Positions 58,991 to 64,000 of a stretch of DNA of 64,000 nt are shown piece by piece. The stretch lies in the NCBI GenBank assembly GCA_001179505.1, contig CDMY01000467.1, positions 1 to 64,000 on the forward strand. Reading direction: 5' to 3'. The translations under genes were made by a program, and so were the position numbers. Source of the DNA: Vitrella brassicaformis (lineage: Eukaryota; Sar; Vitrellaceae). How positions within the stretch are numbered: the stretch's first letter is position 1; every line of letters starts with the position of its first letter. Below the pieces are notes generated by a model. It was given only the letters and a program-made list of their open reading frames with translations, was not told where the DNA came from and ran no database searches.

Positions 58991-59200
58991 GTGGCAAAAC
59001 GAAATCTTCACCCCCAATGGTTTCCTCAAACGCAAGTATTTTGCGATGGCGTGCTGGTTATGGTGACTGCAGCAACCAAGGAAAGGCTAACTGTAGACAC
59101 CTGGTCTGGCAACCATCCCGCATACAAAAGTCAGGATGGTATTAGTGTGCAAAAAAATCCTAACGTTCAGAGCTTTTTGAATCGGAGAGCCGGATACTAA
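58991..59200 (+). CDS. rpl31: 50S ribosomal protein L31
   Basis: The 69-residue protein starts at GTG 58991 and reads MAKRNLHPQWFPQTQVFCDG, then TAATKERLTVDTWSGNHPAY and FLNRRAGY, matching bL31 (MPKxxIHPxWYxxAxVxCNG...TVDVWSGNHPFY). In red-lineage plastids rpl31 normally follows rps9; here it lies between rps11 and rpoA. Confidence 0.93.
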   Translation: MAKRNLHPQWFPQTQVFCDGVLVMVTAATKERLTVDTWSGNHPAYKSQDGISVQKNPNVQSFLNRRAGY

Positions 59201-59254
59201 TGGTTATTGTGTCTAAAGGACTTCCACTTAGCGCTTCTACTTGGCCCAGCACAC

Positions 59255-59956
59255 ATGTTGCGTATCCACCCGCAGGCCGTCACGTCCCACCACCAGGGAG
59301 GCTGTCTTTCTGTTCTCTATTGTCACGCTCCTGAAATTAGTTTTGTCCCTCTCTGCCTAAATGCTGTTCGTCGAACTCTGCTGAGCTTTTCAACACAATT
59401 AAAACTTGTTGGGGTAAAAATAAATAGCTCTAGAAACACTTACCCCTGGTGCATGTTCTCGGGGTGCCGGGATAGTTATTTAGATTTAATAAGCCGACTT
59501 CAACGACTATCGGTCCGCATTCGAGAAACTTCTCTGTGCTACGTTCTTCAGTTAAAAAGTTCAGGGCCTCTAGTGGTGGTAGCCGGTCATATGATCACGC
59601 CCCCCACTCTGGAAATCCTTACACCTAACAAATACCTGACTAGTTTGGCTGCTAAGTGCGCGCTAGACATGGAGCTAATTTTTTCTAGCTACGTTTTAGC
59701 TGTCCCGGTCTCTTATTGGGAAAAAACTACAGATTCCCACGCGTCACCTTGTGGGCCTTTTTCTAGTTCTCACGTAACTTGCTCTTTTTACGGGTTTCGT
59801 CTAAATCTGCTGCCACGAAAAGAGTCTCACGAGCTGGCTATATTTGAAGTTCTTGGCCCTGCCGCTTATGGATCCTGGAGTGTATTAGCAACTATTTGTT
59901 TAAAGCTTTTTCGTAACTTTAAAGGGATATCCAGAGTAGTGTTGACTGACACTTAG
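59255..59956 (+). CDS. rpoA: RNA polymerase alpha subunit, short and divergent
   Basis: The 233-residue product (from ATG 59255; a TTG at 59207 would add 16) shows the alpha N-terminal domain dimerisation pattern: PLCLNAVRRTLLSFSTQLKL, VGVKINSSRNTYPWCMFSGC, RDSYLDLISRLQRLSVRI, which parallels the family GNALRRxLLSSxPGxAVTxVxI...PGVxEDVLDILLNLK. The C-terminal ELAIFEVLGPAAYGSWSVLA corresponds to the domain's last helix. It ends there, so the DNA-binding C-terminal domain is missing. Its place after rps11 and rpl31 fits rpoA. It would complete a plastid polymerase with rpoB, rpoC1 and rpoC2. Confidence 0.75.
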   Translation: MLRIHPQAVTSHHQGGCLSVLYCHAPEISFVPLCLNAVRRTLLSFSTQLKLVGVKINSSRNTYPWCMFSGCRDSYLDLISRLQRLSVRIRETSLCYVLQLKSSGPLVVVAGHMITPPTLEILTPNKYLTSLAAKCALDMELIFSSYVLAVPVSYWEKTTDSHASPCGPFSSSHVTCSFYGFRLNLLPRKESHELAIFEVLGPAAYGSWSVLATICLKLFRNFKGISRVVLTDT

Positions 59957-59964
59957 GTATAGTA

Positions 59965-60378
59965 TTGAGTTCGCTAATTATTTTGAAAATTTATCACATA
60001 GATGCGGAAGGGATGAAATTAGGCCGCTTAGCTAGCGTAATAAAAAAAACTGTTCTCTTTCATATAACGACTGCGACCGACCGCCCCTACAAATCTGTTC
60101 CCAACTACTTGATAGTTGTAAGCAACTGTTCGAAGATTTTGACTTCTCCAAACAGAATACGAAATAAGAAGTATTTTTTCCATTCCGGCTGCCCTGGGGG
60201 ACTCAGAACTTTATCGTGGGGAGCGCTTAACTTGACCAACCCAGAAAAAGTAGTAGAACTAGCTTTGCGCCGAATGTTGCCTAGCACAGTTCACTCTAAG
60301 AACATTTTGAGAAAGGTCCGCTTTCATCGCCATGAGTACATGGAAAGAGAATCTTTGCGTATTATCAGACTACGCTAA
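59965..60378 (+). CDS. rpl13: 50S ribosomal protein L13, non-AUG start
   Basis: The protein matches uL13: YHIDAEGMKLGRLASVIKKT, NYLIVVSNCSKI, KKYFFHSGCPGGLRTLSWGA and PEKVVELALRRMLP. The first in-frame ATG lies inside the conserved IDAEGMKLGRLA block, so translation must begin upstream at a non-AUG codon; TTG 59965 (137 residues) or ATA 59959 are the candidates. The rpoA stop is 8 nt before TTG 59965. Confidence 0.88.
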   Translation: MSSLIILKIYHIDAEGMKLGRLASVIKKTVLFHITTATDRPYKSVPNYLIVVSNCSKILTSPNRIRNKKYFFHSGCPGGLRTLSWGALNLTNPEKVVELALRRMLPSTVHSKNILRKVRFHRHEYMERESLRIIRLR

Positions 60379-60459
60379 GTTTTCGTACTCTGGTTGTGGG
60401 CCAAGAGAAATACTTGTGATTTTGTGGTATTTTACTTGTTTCCGGAGACGTCAGAATGT

Positions 60460-60831
60460 ATGCCCACTCTACGACAAATCATTAGGAACGGGCGAGTCAA
60501 AATTCCTAAGCGACGACGCACCTTAGCCTTAGTTGAATCTCCTCAAAGGCAAGGAGTTTGCTTCAAAGTTTATACTATGACTCCTAAGAAACCTAACTCC
60601 GCTTTAAGAAAAGTGGTGCGCGTCCGATTATCCTCGAGATACGATGTTATTGCTCACATACCAGGGGAGGGCTACGCTGTACAGGACCACAATCTAGTCT
60701 TAGTCCGAGGGGGTCGAGTAAAGGATCTGCCTGGAGTAAGATTCAAAATTGTCAGGGGAGCACGAGAGGCTGTAGGAGTGACGAATAGAAAAAATGGCAG
60801 ATCAAAGTACGGTGTGAAGAAATCTTTTTAG
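60460..60831 (+). CDS. rps12: 30S ribosomal protein S12
   Basis: The ATG at 60460 gives 123 residues starting [20 protein letters not shown], the normal uS12 start, with [40 protein letters not shown] and [21 protein letters not shown]12 lines the decoding centre. It is continuous (no trans-splicing). Confidence 0.97.
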   Translation: MPTLRQIIRNGRVKIPKRRRTLALVESPQRQGVCFKVYTMTPKKPNSALRKVVRVRLSSRYDVIAHIPGEGYAVQDHNLVLVRGGRVKDLPGVRFKIVRGAREAVGVTNRKNGRSKYGVKKSF

Positions 60832-60840
60832 CATATACAA

Positions 60841-61491
60841 ATGACTCGAGTCTCTAAACCAAAACAGCACCCTATTTTCAAAAGTGCGCTGGTGGCTATG
60901 CTGGTGGCACGCATACAAAAATCAGGGAAAAGAAGCGTAGCAGAGGGCTTAATCCTACGTACTATGAATTACGTCGAACAGAAAGCAAACAAGCCGGCTC
61001 TGATGGTTCTGGAGCTAGCTGTAAAGAAGCTCATGCCGGAAGTGTCTTTAGTTTCGCAGCGGGTCGGTGCCTCAGTGTATCAAATTCCGCGTTCTATTCT
61101 GACTAGTGCGTCCATTCCACAGGCCATAAAATGGCTAGTCGACTCGGCGAAGGCTAAGAAAACGAACCGAATCTCCGAGGCCTTGGCATTAGAGATTCTA
61201 GACGCTTTTAATGGCCAGGGAACGGCCGTTGCTAAGCTTCAGCAAAATAAACGTATGGCTGCAGCCAATTTGGTTTATGCACATTTAGACAGAGGTCAGC
61301 AAAAACGCACCAGCCGTGTGGGACGGAAAATATTTCGATCACGCGCCGAGTCTAAGAAAAAACGGGCGATGAACGCTTTGTCTAGATTACAGAGACACTA
61401 CCGACAAGTAGATCGGTCAGTAAACAAGAGCCATGCCTTCCAAGCTGAATACCAAAGTCACCTATGGTATGCCAATCCAGAACGCTTATAA
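60841..61491 (+). CDS. rps7: 30S ribosomal protein S7
   Basis: The 216-residue uS7 has VAMLVARIQKSGKRSVAEGL, VLELAVKKLMPEVSLVSQRV, GASVYQIPRSILTSASIPQA and a helix ending KRMAAANLVYAHLDRGQQKR. The family normally ends about there at 156 residues; here a basic tail of about 60 residues follows. It lies 9 nt after rps12. Confidence 0.95.
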   Translation: MTRVSKPKQHPIFKSALVAMLVARIQKSGKRSVAEGLILRTMNYVEQKANKPALMVLELAVKKLMPEVSLVSQRVGASVYQIPRSILTSASIPQAIKWLVDSAKAKKTNRISEALALEILDAFNGQGTAVAKLQQNKRMAAANLVYAHLDRGQQKRTSRVGRKIFRSRAESKKKRAMNALSRLQRHYRQVDRSVNKSHAFQAEYQSHLWYANPERL

Positions 61492-61541
61492 GGCTAGCTT
61501 TCTAGGTAAAAAGTATCTGATATCAATTAACTAACACTTTC

Positions 61542-62783
61542 ATGGCGAGAGAAATTTTTGAAAGAGGCAAGCCTCACGTGAACGTGGGAACTATTGGCCA
61601 TGTAGACCATGGTAAAACCACACTAACTGCGGCTATCACATCTGTACTGGCGGTCACCTCAGGCGGAAAAGCTAAAAAGTACGACGAGATTGATGCGGCG
61701 CCGGAAGAAAAGGCCCGAGGAATTACCATTAATAGTGCCCACGTCGAGTACGAGACATCTAAGAGACATTATGCTCATGTAGACTGTCCTGGTCACGCTG
61801 ATTATGTCAAAAACATGATTACGGGCGCAGCTCAAATGGATGGAGCGATCTTGGTAGTTTCGGCGGCAGACGGCCCGATGCCCCAGACCAGAGAGCATAT
61901 TCTACTCTCTCGTCAGGTCGGTGTTCCCAATATTGTTGTTTTCTTAAACAAAGAGGATCAAGTAGATGATCCTGAGCTTTTAGAATTAGTGGAATTAGAG
62001 GTTAGAGAGATGCTAAGTAGCTATGGATTTCCAGGCGATGATATACCGTGTATTTCAGGATCTGCGCTTCAGGCTTTAGAGACGGTCCAAAAGAACCCCG
62101 GCATTAAACGAGGGGACAATGACTGGGTGGATAAGATTTTAGCTTTGATGGACGCTGTAGATGATTATATTCCAACACCAGAAAGAGAGGTAGACAAACC
62201 GTTCTTGATGGCCGTGGAAGATGTTTTCTCTATTACAGGTCGAGGAACGGTCGCTACGGGTCGAGTAGAACGAGGCAAAGTGAAGGTTGGTGAAACGATT
62301 GAAATTGTCGGGTTGAAACCTACACGCTCTTCAACTGTAACGGGTATAGAGATGTTTCAGAAAACTTTAGAAGAAGGAGTGGCAGGTGATAATATTGGCG
62401 TCCTTCTTCGGGGAATTCAAAAGACTGACATCTTAAGGGGAATGGTGCTAGCAGCGCCAGGGAGCATTACTCCTCATACAGAGTTTCAGGCGGAAGTTTA
62501 CATTTTAACACCAGATGAAGGTGGGCGCCACAAGCCTTTTTTTGCAGGATACCGACCACAGTTCTACGTAAGAACTACAGACGTTACTGGTTCTATCACT
62601 GCCATTAAAAATGTTTCTGAAGACGGGACGGAGGAAGATATTTCTATGGTTATGCCAGGAGACAAAGTGACCATTGAAGCTAGCTTAATTTATCCAATCG
62701 CGGTAGAAGAAGGTATGAGATTTGCCATCCGTGAAGGCGGGAGGACCGTTGGAGCTGGATTGGTAGTCAAAATAGTTAAGTAG
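61542..62783 (+). CDS. tufA: Elongation factor Tu
   Basis: The 413-residue GTPase has G1 GHVDHGKT at residues 19-26, [20 protein letters not shown], the NKxD motif in [11 protein letters not shown], then SGSAL, and domains 2 and 3 ending [17 protein letters not shown]. It carries aminoacyl-tRNA to the ribosome. It follows rps7 as in the bacterial str operon; rps10, its usual red-lineage follower, is replaced by psaD. Confidence 0.99.
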   Translation: MAREIFERGKPHVNVGTIGHVDHGKTTLTAAITSVLAVTSGGKAKKYDEIDAAPEEKARGITINSAHVEYETSKRHYAHVDCPGHADYVKNMITGAAQMDGAILVVSAADGPMPQTREHILLSRQVGVPNIVVFLNKEDQVDDPELLELVELEVREMLSSYGFPGDDIPCISGSALQALETVQKNPGIKRGDNDWVDKILALMDAVDDYIPTPEREVDKPFLMAVEDVFSITGRGTVATGRVERGKVKVGETIEIVGLKPTRSSTVTGIEMFQKTLEEGVAGDNIGVLLRGIQKTDILRGMVLAAPGSITPHTEFQAEVYILTPDEGGRHKPFFAGYRPQFYVRTTDVTGSITAIKNVSEDGTEEDISMVMPGDKVTIEASLIYPIAVEEGMRFAIREGGRTVGAGLVVKIVK

Positions 62784-62860
62784 TTGAAAAATCGGCTAAG
62801 AGGTGGTATAAAAGAGGTTGTGTCTCAAGACGGAACGAATAGGAGACGGCTCCCAAACTT

Positions 62861-63226
62861 ATGAAAGAAACCATTATTAAAACTCAGGGAACTGGAGGAT
62901 GGCTGAGGACAGGGGGTGAAGAAGAGCGCTACGTCATAACTTGGGCTAGCCCGAGGACGCAACTTTTCGAGTTGCCCACGGGAGGATGTGAATTTATGCG
63001 ACAGGGCAAAAATCTTATTACATTTGCCCGAAAAGAACAGTGCATTTCTATAGGAAAACAGTTAAGGACTAATTTTAAGATAAATGACTACAAGATTTTT
63101 CGGGTGCTTCCCAACGGTCAGGTTGTTCTGCTTCATCCAAAAGACGGGGTCTTCCCGGAAAAGGTTAACACTGGGCGAGTTTTAGTTGGTGCCATGGAAG
63201 CAAACATAGGCAAATTTAAGGACTAA
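62861..63226 (+). CDS. psaD: Photosystem I subunit II (ferredoxin docking)
   Basis: The 121-residue PsaD has [80 protein letters not shown] and [11 protein letters not shown]. PsaD is a stromal PSI subunit that binds ferredoxin. Plastid psaD is a strong red-lineage marker, since in green plants the gene is nuclear. Confidence 0.97.
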   Translation: MKETIIKTQGTGGWLRTGGEEERYVITWASPRTQLFELPTGGCEFMRQGKNLITFARKEQCISIGKQLRTNFKINDYKIFRVLPNGQVVLLHPKDGVFPEKVNTGRVLVGAMEANIGKFKD

Positions 63227-63240
63227 TAAAAATGCAAATT

Positions 63241-63322
63241 GGGCAGGTGGCGAAACGGTAAACGCACCACATTCAAAATGTGGCGAGCAACGCTCTTAAG
63301 GGTTCGATTCCCTTCCTGCCTA
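63241..63322 (+). tRNA. trnL-CAA: tRNA-Leu (CAA)
   Basis: A class II tRNA of 82 nt with acceptor GGGCAGG/CCTGCCT, perfect anticodon stem CCACA/TGTGG around TTCAAAA (CAA), and a long variable arm. It lies 14 nt after psaD. Confidence 0.95.
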
Positions 63323-63345
63323 GTTGGTTTAGATTTAATGTCAAC

Positions 63346-63417
63346 CTGGGGCGGAAGGGATCGAACCTTCGCATAACGGAGTCAAAGTCCGTTGCCTTAC
63401 CACTTGGCTACGCCCCA
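63346..63417 (-). tRNA. trnQ-UUG: tRNA-Gln (UUG)
   Basis: On the minus strand: acceptor TGGGGCG/CGCCCCA, anticodon stem ACGGA/TCCGT around CTTTGAC (TTG), T arm GAAGGTTCGATCCCTTC, discriminator G. Confidence 0.95.
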
Positions 63418-63483
63418 TATCCTGTTACATATCCCGTCTATTCTATAACTAGTGTTTTCTGCTGGTCTGGCAACTGCAAGCGC

Positions 63484-63556
63484 GCCGAGATAGCTCAGTT
63501 GGTAGAGCAGTGGATTGAAGATCCTCGAGTCACCAGTTCAAGTCTGGTTCTCGGCA
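63484..63556 (+). tRNA. trnF-GAA: tRNA-Phe (GAA)
   Basis: Acceptor GCCGAGA/TCTCGGC, D arm GCTCAGTTGGTAGAGC, anticodon loop TTGAAGA (GAA). One T-T mismatch occurs in the anticodon stem. Confidence 0.93.
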
Positions 63557-63566
63557 AAAAGTACAT

Positions 63567-64000
63567 TTAAACAGGGCTTATTTGTATAATGTTTCCTGTC
63601 TTACCGGGGACGCTACCTTGTAGCCACAATAGACTATGACGCACATCTAGCTTAAGTGGTCGCACTCTATTGTATTTTCGTCGAGAGGTTTTCCACCTTC
63701 CGGGCATCTTCTTTCTTGGATAGACACGAGACGGGAAGGTTCCTGCCCCTGCCGATCCAGGTGCTCGGTGGTGTTTAGATCCTCTAGTCATAGGTCCTCT
63801 ACTAAATCCATAGCGGGATACTACACCTGCAAATCCGTGGCCTTTGCCTACTCCTCGTATACACACTAGGCGAGGTCCTGTGGGAAGCAGAGCAGATTCC
63901 GAAGAAGGTGTCCAGACGGGTACTTGCTCGCTTGACCGCAGAGGCTCCTGACGAGAGGCTCCCTCTCTGGGAACTTGAAAGACAGGGCCAGACTCTTGAA
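63567..64000 (-). CDS. rpl3: 50S ribosomal protein L3, 3' part (partial)
   Basis: The minus-strand frame is open to the window edge. It encodes the uL3 signature GKGHGFAGVVSRYGFSRGPM, then TRGSKHHRAPGSAGAGTFPS, RVYPRKKMPGRWKTSRRKYN and GSVPGKTGNII. The N-terminal half lies outside. rpl3 normally precedes rpl4 in the S10 operon; here it is detached, about 14 kb away and on the opposite strand. Confidence 0.95.
   Translation of the reverse strand, partial: QESGPVFQVPREGASRQEPLRSSEQVPVWTPSSESALLPTGPRLVCIRGVGKGHGFAGVVSRYGFSRGPMTRGSKHHRAPGSAGAGTFPSRVYPRKKMPGRWKTSRRKYNRVRPLKLDVRHSLLWLQGSVPGKTGNIIQISPV

Overview
The window is a 64 kb piece of a photosynthetic plastid genome of the red-algal lineage. 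It is gene-dense and not strikingly AT-rich. It carries an rRNA operon, 21 tRNA genes, most thylakoid subunits, a plastid-encoded RNA polymerase, the light-independent protochlorophyllide reductase (chlL, chlN, chlB), acsF, clpC, secA, secY, tufA and a long ribosomal-protein cluster. psaD, psbV, acsF, clpC, secA and rpl3/rpl4/rpl11/rpl13 together argue for a red-derived (secondary) plastid. The tRNA-Trp has anticodon CCA, TGA is used as a stop, and psaA is unbroken. The whole picture best fits a chromerid alga of the Vitrella type, judged from memory of gene content; no search was run.

Layout. 1-880: 3' end of secA and trnN, trnI, trnR. 934-8648 (minus): trnfM, 16S, a broken phosphonopyruvate decarboxylase gene inside the 16S-23S spacer, 23S, 5S, then psbD and petB directly behind 5S. 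8885-16018 (plus): trnA, trnK, rpl27, chlL, chlN, four tRNAs, psbJ, psbT, ycf4, psbE, psbF, petG, (psbN antisense), psbH, atpA. 16095-28811 (minus): ycf3, atpH, atpI, rps2, rpoC2, rpoC1, rpoB, a small rps18-like ORF, rpl20, trnS, rps16, trnG. 28842-37239 (minus): petD, an unassigned ORF, petA, psbC, chlB, clpC, psaC, rpl11. 37399-38483 (plus): rps4, trnH, trnC, trnL(UAA) with a small group I intron. 38553-48256 (minus): trnW, psbK, petN, a truncated ccsA, psbV, rps14, psbB, acsF, psbI, psaB, psaA. 48496-63556 (mostly plus): trnE, trnP, rpl4-rpl23-rpl2-rps19-rps3-rpl16-rps17-rpl14-rpl5-rps8-rpl6-secY-rps5-rps13-rpl36-rps11-rpl31-rpoA-rpl13-rps12-rps7-tufA-psaD, then trnL(CAA), trnQ (minus), trnF. 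The window ends in rpl3 on the minus strand. No gene-free stretch exceeds 300 bases.

The genes make a near-complete thylakoid electron-transport chain, part of the ATP synthase, chlorophyll synthesis that works in the dark (ChlLNB) and with oxygen (AcsF), the transcription and translation apparatus, and Sec export.

The most unusual points are: the bacterial-type phosphonopyruvate decarboxylase remnant in the rRNA spacer; a 16S 3' end with no anti-Shine-Dalgarno sequence; an rps5 with about 395 extra N-terminal residues; a ccsA that stops before its haem-handling WWD domain, while petA and psbV lack visible signal peptides; and a very short rpoA.
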